Shown: in pieces, positions 29,135-37,301 of the stretch
Position numbering within the stretch: position 1 is the first letter of the stretch
Layout: the number at the start of each line of letters is the position of its first letter
Notes under the pieces: model-generated
The model's database searches: none
Told to the model about the DNA's origin: nothing
What the model saw: the letters and a program-made list of their open reading frames with translations, nothing else
Position numbers and translations under genes: made by a program
Assembly (NCBI GenBank): GCA_002746935.1
Contig: PDRW01000024.1
Location: forward strand, 32,355-96,354
Direction of reading: 5' to 3'
Source: Rhodobacterales bacterium
GTDB lineage: Bacteria > Pseudomonadota > Alphaproteobacteria > Rhodobacterales > Rhodobacteraceae
Length of the DNA stretch: 64,000 bases

Positions 29135-30546
29135 AGCCGGTCCCCCAGCAGAAAATCCGCCGCCCGGTCGAGGCGGATATGCGGCGGGCCGTCGCCGGGC
29201 CGGATGCTGATCTCGGCGGGTGCGAAACGCATCACCTGATAATCCGCATCAAGCCAGCGCTCGGCCCCGTCGCGCGCGGGCGCGATCAGCCGCATCGGGT
29301 CTTCCGGCAGCGCGCCGGGGTAGAAGGCCGCCGACCGGCCACTGTCTTCGAGCCGCCCGCGCACGCAATCGAGTTCACGCCCCTCATGGGTGATGGTCTC
29401 CTCGGTGGTGGCCCTGAGCGCCGCAATCGCCATGGCCTGCGTCTCGGCACCGGCGAAATCCGCCCGGTCCACCGCGTCGCGCAGCATCGCGGCGGTGATG
29501 TCGGTGAGACGGCGGTGCTGGGCATGGTGCAGGTGATCGGCCTTGGTGGCGGCAAACAGGATCTTCTCCACCCGCCGCCCGAGAAACAGCGAGGTCAGCC
29601 ACGCGTTGCGCCCCGGCCGGAAGGCCGCGAGGATCTCCGCCATCGCCCGGCGGAGGTCTTCGAAGGCGGCCGGGCCGGAATGGATCGCCCCCAGCGCGTC
29701 GACCAGCACCACCTGCCGGTCGATACGGGAAAAATGCTCGCGGAAGAAGGGCTTGACCACCTGCGCCTTGTAGGCCTCGAAGCGGCGTTCCATCTCGCGC
29801 CAGAGGCTCTTGCGGGCGGTGGTGACGGGCTTTTCCAGCGGCGCGAAGGTCAGCGCGGGGCTGCCCTCCATCTCGCCGGGCAACAGAAACCGCCCCGGGG
29901 TGCAATCGGAATAGCCCGCCGCGCGCGCCGCATGCAGATAGGCGGTGAAGGCGCGGGCGAGCGCCTGCGCCTCCGGCTCGGCGAAATTGGCCGCGGCCTC
30001 GGTCGCGGCGGCCAGCGCGGTGAACGCCGCCGCCTCGGGGCGCGGCGCGATCCGCTTCAGGGTCTCGGCGCTCCATTCGGCATAATCGACATCGAGCAGG
30101 GCCAGATCGAGCAGCCATTCGCCCGGGTAATCGACGATATCGAGATGCACCGTGCGGGGCCCGCGCAGCCCCGAGAGCAGCCCGCCCGGCTTCACCCGGA
30201 AGCTCAGCCGAAGCTCGGAGACGGCGGAGGTGCTTTCGGGCCAATGCGGCGCCGGCCCGGTCATTGCCGCGAGATGGGTTTCGAAATCGAACCGGGGCAC
30301 GGTGTCGTCGGGCTGGGGTTGCAGAAAGGCGGTGAGGATGCGCCCTTCGGCGCCGGGCAGAAACCCCGGCATCCGCCCGCGATCCATGAGATTCGCCACC
30401 AGCGAGGTGATGAACACCGTCTTGCCGGCGCGCGAGAGCCCGGTGACGCCGAGCCGGATCACCGGTTCGAACAGGGCCTCGCTCACCCCGTCGCCGACGG
30501 CTTCCACCTGCCGCATCAACCCGTCTGCAATATCCGAAAGCCCCAC
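29131..30546 (-). CDS. YcjX-like P-loop GTPase (DUF463)
   Basis: A 471 aa nucleotide-binding protein of the YcjX family. The Walker A loop is GLSRAGKT at 36-43, then [11 protein letters not shown] Walker B-like DIVDYPGEW occurs near 125-133, and a C-terminal [20 protein letters not shown]. YcjX is a GTPase-like protein induced by envelope stress in enterobacteria; its target is unknown. First gene of the ycjX-GNAT-ycjF operon. The 135-bp gap to the divergent truA must contain both promoters. Confidence 0.9.
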   Translation of the reverse strand: MGLSDIADGLMRQVEAVGDGVSEALFEPVIRLGVTGLSRAGKTVFITSLVANLMDRGRMPGFLPGAEGRILTAFLQPQPDDTVPRFDFETHLAAMTGPAPHWPESTSAVSELRLSFRVKPGGLLSGLRGPRTVHLDIVDYPGEWLLDLALLDVDYAEWSAETLKRIAPRPEAAAFTALAAATEAAANFAEPEAQALARAFTAYLHAARAAGYSDCTPGRFLLPGEMEGSPALTFAPLEKPVTTARKSLWREMERRFEAYKAQVVKPFFREHFSRIDRQVVLVDALGAIHSGPAAFEDLRRAMAEILAAFRPGRNAWLTSLFLGRRVEKILFAATKADHLHHAQHRRLTDITAAMLRDAVDRADFAGAETQAMAIAALRATTEETITHEGRELDCVRGRLEDSGRSAAFYPGALPEDPMRLIAPARDGAERWLDADYQVMRFAPAEISIRPGDGPPHIRLDRAADFLLGDRL

Positions 30547-30681
30547 TGGCTCCCCTCCGGTCGTTTGCCCCTATGTAGGGCGGCGGTGCTGCGGTGGGAA
30601 GGTGCGGGCGCAGCGGCCCCGGCGCATTCCCGCCGGAAATGGGGGATTGTTTTCACCGCCCCGGTCGGGATAGCTCGCCCC

Positions 30682-31449
30682 ATGCCCCGCTATGCCCTGA
30701 AACTCGAATATGACGGCGCGCCTTTCGCCGGGTGGCAGCGCCAGACCGGCCAGCCCTCGGTGCAGGGCGCGGTGGAAGCGGCGCTCGGGCGGCTGGAGCA
30801 GGGGGTGCCGTCGATCGCCGCCGCCGGACGGACCGATGCGGGCGTCCATGCGCTGGCGCAGGTGGCCCATTGCGATCTGGCGAAAGAGTGGGATCCGTTC
30901 CGCCTGTCGGAGGCGTTGAATTATCACCTCAAGCCCGCCCCGGTGGCGGTGGTGGCCTGCGCCCGGGTCGGCGAGGATTTCCACGCGCGGTTTTCGGCGG
31001 TGGAACGGCGCTATCTGTTCCGGCTGGTGGCGCGCCGCGCACCTTTGGTGCATGACCGCGGCCATGTCTGGCGGGTGGCGCATCCGCTGGAACTGGCGCC
31101 GATGCAGGCGGCCGCGGCGCGGCTCGTCGGGCATCACGATTTCACCACCTTCCGCGCGGTGCAATGCCAGGCCGCAAGCCCGATAAAGACCCTCGACGCG
31201 CTCGACATCGAGGCCCTGCCCTACCAGGGCGGCATGGAGTTTCGCTTCCACGTCCGCGCCCGCAGCTTTCTGCACAATCAGGTGCGCAGCTTCGTCGGCA
31301 CGCTGGAACGCGTCGGCGCCGGGGCCTGGACGCCCGACGACGTGAGCGCCGCGCTGGACGCCCGTGCCCGCGCCGCCTGCGGGCCGGTCTGCCCGCCCGA
31401 CGGGCTCTATCTCGCGGGCGTCGGCTACGAAAACGATCCGTTCGGCTGA
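30682..31449 (+). CDS. truA: tRNA pseudouridine(38-40) synthase
   Basis: TruA isomerises uridines 38-40 in the anticodon arm of many tRNAs. At 255 aa it has the full family length. The catalytic Asp52 lies in [11 protein letters not shown], followed by [23 protein letters not shown] and [15 protein letters not shown] near the C-terminus. The open frame extends hundreds of codons upstream through the antisense of ycjX, but [12 protein letters not shown] is the conserved N-terminus. Confidence 0.95.
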   Translation: MPRYALKLEYDGAPFAGWQRQTGQPSVQGAVEAALGRLEQGVPSIAAAGRTDAGVHALAQVAHCDLAKEWDPFRLSEALNYHLKPAPVAVVACARVGEDFHARFSAVERRYLFRLVARRAPLVHDRGHVWRVAHPLELAPMQAAAARLVGHHDFTTFRAVQCQAASPIKTLDALDIEALPYQGGMEFRFHVRARSFLHNQVRSFVGTLERVGAGAWTPDDVSAALDARARAACGPVCPPDGLYLAGVGYENDPFG

Positions 31450-31545
31450 GCCCCGGGCGGCCCCTCTGGCAGCCCCTCTGGCCGAACCCCTGGCGGCATC
31501 CTGCCCGCCGCTGCCCCCGGGGGAGTGCAAACCGAAAACTCCCCG

Positions 31546-31574
31546 TTGCAAACCCGCCCCGGCCCGTGAACAAT
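31546..31574 (+). promoter_or_regulatory. Candidate promoter of the DUF533-like gene
   Basis: TTGCAA and AACAAT are separated by 17 bases, each matching 4 of 6 consensus positions, 32-60 bases before the ATG at 31606. AAGGGGGAATATC precedes the start codon. Confidence 0.35.
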
Positions 31575-31605
31575 ACCGAAACGCAGTTTTTCAAGGGGGA
31601 ATATC

Positions 31606-32493
31606 ATGAGTCTGGTCAAAACGCTTGCCCAGGTGGCTGTCGGCATGATCATGGCCAAAGGGGTCTCGTCGCTGAGCCGCGGCGGGTCCGGCGAGCAGCA
31701 GGGCGGCGGGCTTGCCGGCCTGCTGGGCAGTCTCGCCGGGGGCGGCGCGGGCGGTGCCGGTGGCGGGCTTGCCGACATGCTGGGCGGGTTCACCGGTGGC
31801 GGTGGCGCGGGCGGTACCGGTGGCACCGGGGGCACAGGCGGCGGTCTCGGCGCCATGCTCGGCGGGCTCACCGGTGGCGGCGGTGCGGGCGGTGCCGGTG
31901 GCGGCCTCGGCGGCATGCTGGGCAGCCTGATGGGCGGTCAGGGGGGCGGCGCCGGCGGCAACCCGATGGACCAGCTCGGTGCGATGCTGGGCGGCGGCGC
32001 GGGCGGGATCTCCGGCGGCCTTGGCGGCCTGCTCGATTCGCTCGGCGGCGCGGCGGCTGCCGGTGGCGCCGCGGGCGGTCTCGGCGGGTTGCTCAACGCC
32101 GCGCTGCAAGGCCAGCCGGAGCCCGCGCCGACCCCGGAACAGGAACACCAGGCCGCGCTGTTGCTGCGCGCGATGATCCAGGCCGCGAAATCCGACGGCC
32201 GGATCGACGAGACGGAGAAGAAAGCCCTCACCGACCATCTCGGCGATCTGAGCGCGGAGGACGCACGCGTGGTCGAGGCGGCATTCAAGGCCCCGGTCGA
32301 TGCCGGCGCCCTCGCCGCCGACACCCCGCGCGGCATGGAAAGCCAAGTCTACATGATGTCGCTGCTCGGGCTCGACCTCGACAGCGAGGCGGAGGCGCAG
32401 TATCTCCGGGCGCTCGCGGACAAGCTCGGGCTCGACCCGAAAACCGCGAATGCGATCCATGAAAAGATGGGCGAGCCGCCGCTCTACAGCTGA
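31606..32493 (+). CDS. Gly-rich protein with DUF533/TerB-like domain
   Basis: A 295 aa protein in two parts. Residues about 25-165 are a low-complexity glycine repeat, with units such as [30 protein letters not shown] and LGAMLGGLTGGGG recurring. Residues about 175-290 form a helical TerB/DUF533-type domain (AALLLRAMIQAAKSDGRIDETEKKAL; compare YebE). DUF533 proteins are inner-membrane-associated and of unknown role; TerB-like domains occur in tellurite-resistance proteins, but there are no other ter genes here and I would not call it a resistance gene. The Met1-Ser2-Leu3 N-terminus with LAQVAVGMIMAKGV may insert in the membrane. Confidence 0.8.
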   Translation: MSLVKTLAQVAVGMIMAKGVSSLSRGGSGEQQGGGLAGLLGSLAGGGAGGAGGGLADMLGGFTGGGGAGGTGGTGGTGGGLGAMLGGLTGGGGAGGAGGGLGGMLGSLMGGQGGGAGGNPMDQLGAMLGGGAGGISGGLGGLLDSLGGAAAAGGAAGGLGGLLNAALQGQPEPAPTPEQEHQAALLLRAMIQAAKSDGRIDETEKKALTDHLGDLSAEDARVVEAAFKAPVDAGALAADTPRGMESQVYMMSLLGLDLDSEAEAQYLRALADKLGLDPKTANAIHEKMGEPPLYS

Positions 32494-32508
32494 GCCCGCC
32501 TCGGGTGC

Positions 32509-32530
32509 GGGGGGCGGCTACAGCCCCCCT
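32509..32530 (+). terminator. Hairpin after the DUF533-like gene
   Basis: Perfect 7-bp stem GGGGGGC/GCCCCCC with loop GGCTACA, 16 bases after the stop and before parE. The T-run is only TT. Confidence 0.5.
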
Positions 32531-32621
32531 TCCCGCAAACCGCGGGATATTGCCCCCGCCCCGCCCGGATGATCTAATGGCGCGCCACAAGACGCCAAAA
32601 GAATACGGGGGAAACCGAGCA

Positions 32622-34577
32622 ATGGCAGACGACCTGTTGAGCGCGGGCCAGGACGCCTATGACGCCTCTTCCATCGACGTGCTCGACGGCATGGAAGCGG
32701 TGCGCAAGCGGCCGGGGATGTATATCGGCGGCACCGACGACCGGGCGCTGCACCATATGGCCGCCGAGATCATCGACAATTCCATGGACGAGGCAGTGGC
32801 GGGCTTCGCCAACCGGATCGAGATCACCCTCCACGCCGACCATGCGATCACCATCACCGACAACGGCCGCGGCATCCCCGTCGACCCGCATCCGAAATTC
32901 CCGAAGAAATCCGCCCTCGAGGTGATCTTCACCGAACTCCACGCGGGCGGGAAGTTTTCCGCCGGGGCCTATCAGACCTCCGGCGGGCTCCACGGCGTCG
33001 GCTCCACCGTGGTCAATGCGCTCTCCGACCGGCTGACCGTCGAGGTGGCGAAAAACAAGAAGCTCTACGCCCAGAGTTTCGCCCGCGGCGTGCCCGACGG
33101 GCCGCTGAAGCAGGTCGGCGCCGCCCCTAACAGGCGCGGCACCTCCGTCACCTTCCACCCCGATGCCGAAATCTTCGGCCACCACAGGTTCAAACCCAGA
33201 CGCCTGCACAGCCTCGCGCGCTCCAAGGCCTTCCTGTTTTCCGGCGTCGAGATCCGCTGGAAAAGCGAGATCGACGATGGCGAGACGCCGCAGGAGGCGG
33301 TGTTCCACTTTCCCGGCGGCCTCAGGGACTATCTCGCCGAAACCCTCGGGCAAAGCACCACATGGTCCGAGGGCGGGTTCCACGGCAAGGTGCAGTTTCG
33401 CGAGAAGTTCGGCGAGCCGGGCTATGTCGAATGGGCGATCAACTGGACCCCCTCGCGCGACGGTTTCATCCAGTCCTTCTGCAACACCGTGCCCACCCCC
33501 GAAGGCGGCACCCATGTGCAGGGTTTCTGGGCGGCGATCCTCAAGGGGGTGAAGGCCTACGGCGATCTCGTCGGCAACAAGAAGGCGGGCTCCATCACCC
33601 GCGACGACCTGATGACCGGCGGTTGCGCGCTGGTGTCGACCTTCATCGCCGACCCCTCCTTCGTCGGCCAGACCAAGGACCGGCTCTCCACCGAAAGCGC
33701 CGCGCGCATGGTCGAAGGCGCGGTGCGCGACCATTTCGACAACTGGCTCGCCTCCGACACCAGATCCGCCGGCGCCATCCTCGACTTTCTGGTGCTGCGC
33801 GCCGAAGAGCGCCTGCGCCGCCGCAAGGAAAAGGAGACCGCCCGCAAATCCGCCACCAAGAAGCTGCGCCTCCCCGGCAAGCTCACCGATTGCAGCGCGA
33901 AAAACCGCGAGGGCACCGAGCTGTTCATCGTCGAGGGCGACAGCGCCGGGGGCTCCGCCAAGGCGGCGCGCAACCGCGAGACCCAGGCACTGCTGCCGCT
34001 CAAGGGCAAGATCCTCAACGTGCTCGGCGCCGCCCGCTCGAAGCTCGGCCAGAACGCCGAAATCCGCGACATCTGCGAGGCGCTCGGGGTCGGCATGGGC
34101 ACGAAGTTCAACGTCGACGATCTGCGCTACGACAAGATCATCATCATGACCGACGCCGATGTCGACGGCGCCCATATCGCCTCGCTGTTGATGACCTTCT
34201 TCTATGCCCAGATGCGCCCGCTGATCGACCAGGGCCACCTCTACCTCGCCTGCCCGCCGCTCTACCGGCTGACCCAGGGGGGGAAACATGTCTATGTCGC
34301 CGACGATGCCGAAAAGGCCGCATGGCAGGAGAAAGGCCTCGGCGGCAAGGGCAGGATCGACGTCCAGCGCTTCAAGGGCCTTGGCGAGATGGACGCGAAA
34401 GACCTCAAGGAAACCACGATGAACCCGGACAGCCGCAAGCTCATCCGGGTGACCATCGACGAGGACGAACCCGGCGAGACCAGCGACCTCGTGGAACGGC
34501 TGATGGGCAAGAAGCCGGAACTCCGCTTCCAGTATATCCAGGAAAACGCCCGCTTCGTGGAGGAGCTGGACGTGTGA
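32622..34577 (+). CDS. parE: DNA topoisomerase IV subunit B
   Basis: ParE is the ATPase subunit of topoisomerase IV, which unlinks daughter chromosomes. The 651 aa protein begins with the GHKL ATPase domain (RKRPGMYIGG; Asn53 in IIDNSMDEA; DNGRGIPVD; HGVGSTVVNALS), followed by the transducer and a TOPRIM domain (IVEGDSAGGSAK, MTDADVDGAHI), and ends in the tail after EGLGEMDAKDL-like FKGLGEMDAKDL. I chose the ATG at 32622, with GGGGAAACCGAGCA before it, giving the MADDLLS start seen in relatives; an ATG at 32577 in frame would add 15 residues. The motifs and length separate it from GyrB, which is longer. parC is not in the window. Confidence 0.93.
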   Translation: MADDLLSAGQDAYDASSIDVLDGMEAVRKRPGMYIGGTDDRALHHMAAEIIDNSMDEAVAGFANRIEITLHADHAITITDNGRGIPVDPHPKFPKKSALEVIFTELHAGGKFSAGAYQTSGGLHGVGSTVVNALSDRLTVEVAKNKKLYAQSFARGVPDGPLKQVGAAPNRRGTSVTFHPDAEIFGHHRFKPRRLHSLARSKAFLFSGVEIRWKSEIDDGETPQEAVFHFPGGLRDYLAETLGQSTTWSEGGFHGKVQFREKFGEPGYVEWAINWTPSRDGFIQSFCNTVPTPEGGTHVQGFWAAILKGVKAYGDLVGNKKAGSITRDDLMTGGCALVSTFIADPSFVGQTKDRLSTESAARMVEGAVRDHFDNWLASDTRSAGAILDFLVLRAEERLRRRKEKETARKSATKKLRLPGKLTDCSAKNREGTELFIVEGDSAGGSAKAARNRETQALLPLKGKILNVLGAARSKLGQNAEIRDICEALGVGMGTKFNVDDLRYDKIIIMTDADVDGAHIASLLMTFFYAQMRPLIDQGHLYLACPPLYRLTQGGKHVYVADDAEKAAWQEKGLGGKGRIDVQRFKGLGEMDAKDLKETTMNPDSRKLIRVTIDEDEPGETSDLVERLMGKKPELRFQYIQENARFVEELDV

Positions 34578-34637
34578 GGGGGGCGTGGGGTGGGCGGCGT
34601 ATTCTTCGCCTGACAAAACCCGGAAGGCTACGTTCTT

Positions 34638-35459
34638 TTGACGATCCTTGAAACGAACGAATACGCGCGCGCACTGGTCTGGATGATGTTCGGAGACGCC
34701 GCCGACGAAGACTACATGATCGCCCGCCAGGCCGTCCGTATGGGGGCGGCCTACCAGTTTGCATGGAGCGCCCAACAGGCAATAGAGAAGTATTTGAAAT
34801 GTTCACTTCTTCTCAATGATGTCGATGTGAGCGGGTTCGGGCATGACCTCCTGCCGATGTTCGAGAGGGTTCGGGAACTTTCCGACGGCATTATGCCAAT
34901 TCTCTGGTGCCCGCCCAGAGAATTCCCGAGAAAGAAGGAGGCCTTTGGAGATGACTTCGAAACCTACGAGAGCATTGTCGCTCGTTTCAGCGAAGCCGGC
35001 CACACGGATAGTCGGTACCGACACACCTCGCTGGTGTTTCTTGGGTACGATCTCCACAAGTTCGATGAGCTTGTGTTTCAACTGAGACGATTGGCAGTCC
35101 CTTTGGACAGGAGGCCCTTGCCAAACGAAAAAACCTACCGAAGCGCATTGGTTGAAGACCCATCCCTGCAACACTCCCCAATCCCGTCCGGGTTCAACAC
35201 GAAGAACGGCGAACACCACGAGGCGAAAATGGCCGCGTTAACATGGCGGAACTTCTCCTTCTTCAGGGAGATCGCCCTGGAAGAAGGCTTCTTGTCGAAC
35301 GGCACCCTGGCCATCAACAGCCCGATAGGGGCAGTTGGGAGCATAGGGGGGCAAGGGGCCGAGGCTGTCCGGTGGCTTGTCTCACAGATAAGATTACGCA
35401 AAAGGGAAAAGGCCATGATTTCGGCATGGCTGCCAGAAGCATCCCCGGAAGAACCGTAG
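34638..35459 (+). CDS. HEPN-like domain protein, orphan
   Basis: A 273 aa protein from a TTG start (first ATG at 34684). The N-terminal half looks like a HEPN domain of four helices: AYQFAWSAQQAIEKYLKCSL followed by FGHDLLPMFERV matches the HEPN core, in which an Ala/Gln-rich helix and a GHDL segment recur. HEPN proteins are often toxins or RNases paired with a nucleotidyltransferase antitoxin; none is adjacent. The RxxxxH RNase motif is not clear (SRYRHTSL is the nearest), so catalysis is doubtful. The C-terminal 100 residues match nothing I know. Base composition is visibly more AT-rich than its neighbours, suggesting transfer. Confidence 0.55.
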   Translation: MTILETNEYARALVWMMFGDAADEDYMIARQAVRMGAAYQFAWSAQQAIEKYLKCSLLLNDVDVSGFGHDLLPMFERVRELSDGIMPILWCPPREFPRKKEAFGDDFETYESIVARFSEAGHTDSRYRHTSLVFLGYDLHKFDELVFQLRRLAVPLDRRPLPNEKTYRSALVEDPSLQHSPIPSGFNTKNGEHHEAKMAALTWRNFSFFREIALEEGFLSNGTLAINSPIGAVGSIGGQGAEAVRWLVSQIRLRKREKAMISAWLPEASPEEP

Positions 35460-35481
35460 CGCAGCGATCCAACACCCCCCC

Positions 35482-36849
35482 TCACAGGATCGGCGCGCCG
35501 AGGCGGAAAGCCGCTTCCGCCAGGCGCCGTGCCAGGCTCGCCGGTTTCGTTCCCGCTTTTGCCGCCACCGCAAGCCCGCTGAACCACTCCGCCAGATGTT
35601 CGACCGTTTCCGCGTCATAGACCACGAGCGCAGTCTCGAAATTCAGCAGCATGGAGCGGATGTCGATATTGGCGGAGCCGATGAAGGCCATGTCGTCGAG
35701 CACCACCGCCTTGGCGTGCAGCATCCGCGGGCCGTACCGCAGAACCTTCACCCCGGCCTCTTCCAGATCGCGCAGATAGGCGCCGCGGGCGAAATCGGCG
35801 ATCCGCTGGTTCGACCGCGCCGGCACCAGAAGACGCACGTCGCGCCCGATCCGCGCCGCGGTGCTCAATGCGTGCAGAAGCTGGTCAGAGGGCAGGAAAT
35901 AGGGGGTGGCGATCCAGATGCGGTCGGAGCCGGTGTGGATCGCGTGCACCAGAGCATCATGCAGCCCGTCATGGGGCAGATCCGGCCCCGAGGGCACGAG
36001 CTGCGCCACGCAAGACCCTTTCGCCGCCTCCCCCGCCCGCACCGGCGGCGCCACCGCGGGCTCGCCCTCCTTGCGCCAGTCGGCCTCGAACACTTCCGCG
36101 TAGCGCGCCACCATCGGGCCTTCGAGGGTGAAGGAGAGGTCGCGCCAGGTGGCGGGGTCGGCGGGCTCGCCGAGATAGGTGAGCCCGACATTGCGCCCCC
36201 CCGCCCAGACCTCGCGCCGGTCCGCGATCACCATCTTGCGGTGGTTGCGCAGGTTGAGCCGGCCGGTGGCGAGGAATTTCGGAAACGGCGAAAACATCCG
36301 CAGCTCTCCGCCCGCGGCGGTGAAGGCGCGGAGCGCCCGGCGCGGGCGGTGGGCAATGGTGCCGAAATGGTCGAGGATCATCCGCACCCGCACGCCGCGT
36401 TCCAGCGCCGCCATCAGCGAGGCCATGAAAGCCGCGGTACAGTGGTCCGGGTCGAGGCGGTAGAGCACGATGTCGAGGCTGGTTTCGGCCTCCGCCACCA
36501 GCCGCTCGAGCGCGCGGCGCGCCGCCGGCGGGTCGGTCTCCAGCCGGATCGCATGGCCCCCGCGCGCCGCCGGCAGTCCGAAACGGCGCAACATGCCGTC
36601 GATGCAGTGGACGGGGGGCCCGGGCGCCTCCGGCTCCCCGGCGAAGCGGATCGGATCGTAGCGGGTGCCGCGCTTGCGCACCCCGAGGGCGAAGAACAGC
36701 GGCGCGCCGAGGTAGGGCATGGCAACGATGAAGATGATCCAGGCCAGCGCCGATTGCGGCGAGCGGCGCTGTTGCAACACCCAGATCAGCGCCGTCCCGG
36801 TAAGCAGCACACCGGCGGTGATGGCCAGATAGGTCAAAACGATGCTCAT
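35482..36849 (-). CDS. cls: Cardiolipin synthase (phospholipase D family)
   Basis: A 455 aa membrane enzyme that condenses two phosphatidylglycerols (or PG with another phospholipid) into cardiolipin. Two N-terminal membrane spans (about 3-25 and 37-59) are followed by two HKD active sites: NHRKMVIADRREVWAGGRN near 180-200 and LHAKAVVLDDMAFIGSANID near 383-402. AAAGGAGCGCC precedes the ATG at 36849; the open frame upstream is a GC artefact. The length and N-terminal spans fit the ClsA-type rather than the soluble ClsB-type enzyme. Confidence 0.9.
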   Translation of the reverse strand: MSIVLTYLAITAGVLLTGTALIWVLQQRRSPQSALAWIIFIVAMPYLGAPLFFALGVRKRGTRYDPIRFAGEPEAPGPPVHCIDGMLRRFGLPAARGGHAIRLETDPPAARRALERLVAEAETSLDIVLYRLDPDHCTAAFMASLMAALERGVRVRMILDHFGTIAHRPRRALRAFTAAGGELRMFSPFPKFLATGRLNLRNHRKMVIADRREVWAGGRNVGLTYLGEPADPATWRDLSFTLEGPMVARYAEVFEADWRKEGEPAVAPPVRAGEAAKGSCVAQLVPSGPDLPHDGLHDALVHAIHTGSDRIWIATPYFLPSDQLLHALSTAARIGRDVRLLVPARSNQRIADFARGAYLRDLEEAGVKVLRYGPRMLHAKAVVLDDMAFIGSANIDIRSMLLNFETALVVYDAETVEHLAEWFSGLAVAAKAGTKPASLARRLAEAAFRLGAPIL

Positions 36850-37301
36850 GGCGCTCCTTTGGAGGCTTGCCGCCCGGTCCAGAAATAGGCGTGCGCCCGG
36901 GGCGGGTAAAGGGCCGGAGGGCGCGGCCGGAGGGCGGTTTGACAGCAGCCTGGGCGGGGGCGGCACCTGAAAGCTGAGGTGGCACAGGGCTGTTCTGCCT
37001 GCGCGGAGGACCGCGCATCTACCTTTCGTTAACCATGCAAGCAATTGAAATTACTTTGATTTGAAACACATTCAGATTTCATTATTCCGGAATACCGGAC
37101 TATTGGAAGACCGGAATTCCAGACTATCAGAAACCGGTTTCCGAACCATCGGACCATCAGGCTGTTGGACCGACGGACGACCGCGCCCTCTGCCCCCACC
37201 ACCAGCCCTGAAACCGTTCTGCCCACCCGGGCCCCAACCGGCCCCAACCGGCCTGACCACAAGGCCCCGGCGCGGACCCCGACCCCGGACCCGGCCACAC
37301 C
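36850..37301. repeat. Intergenic region with palindrome cluster (cls/nrdJ)
   Basis: A 452-bp gap with no credible gene. The stretch 37020-37170 is AT-richer than its surroundings and has three perfect palindromes within 57 bases: ATTCCGGAAT (37084-37093), GGAATTCC (37113-37120) and AAACCGGTTT (37131-37140), set in a quasi-repetitive GGACTAT/GACCGGA pattern. Further on, CCCCAACCGGC is directly repeated (about 37232-37253). Confidence 0.7.

Noticed and set aside
31606-32493. Tellurite resistance locus
   Set aside because: Only a TerB-like domain is present; no terC, terD, terE or terZ genes nearby.
37029-37298. 89-codon minus-strand open frame between cls and nrdJ
   Set aside because: It runs through palindromic and low-complexity DNA, has no ribosome site and no protein-like pattern.
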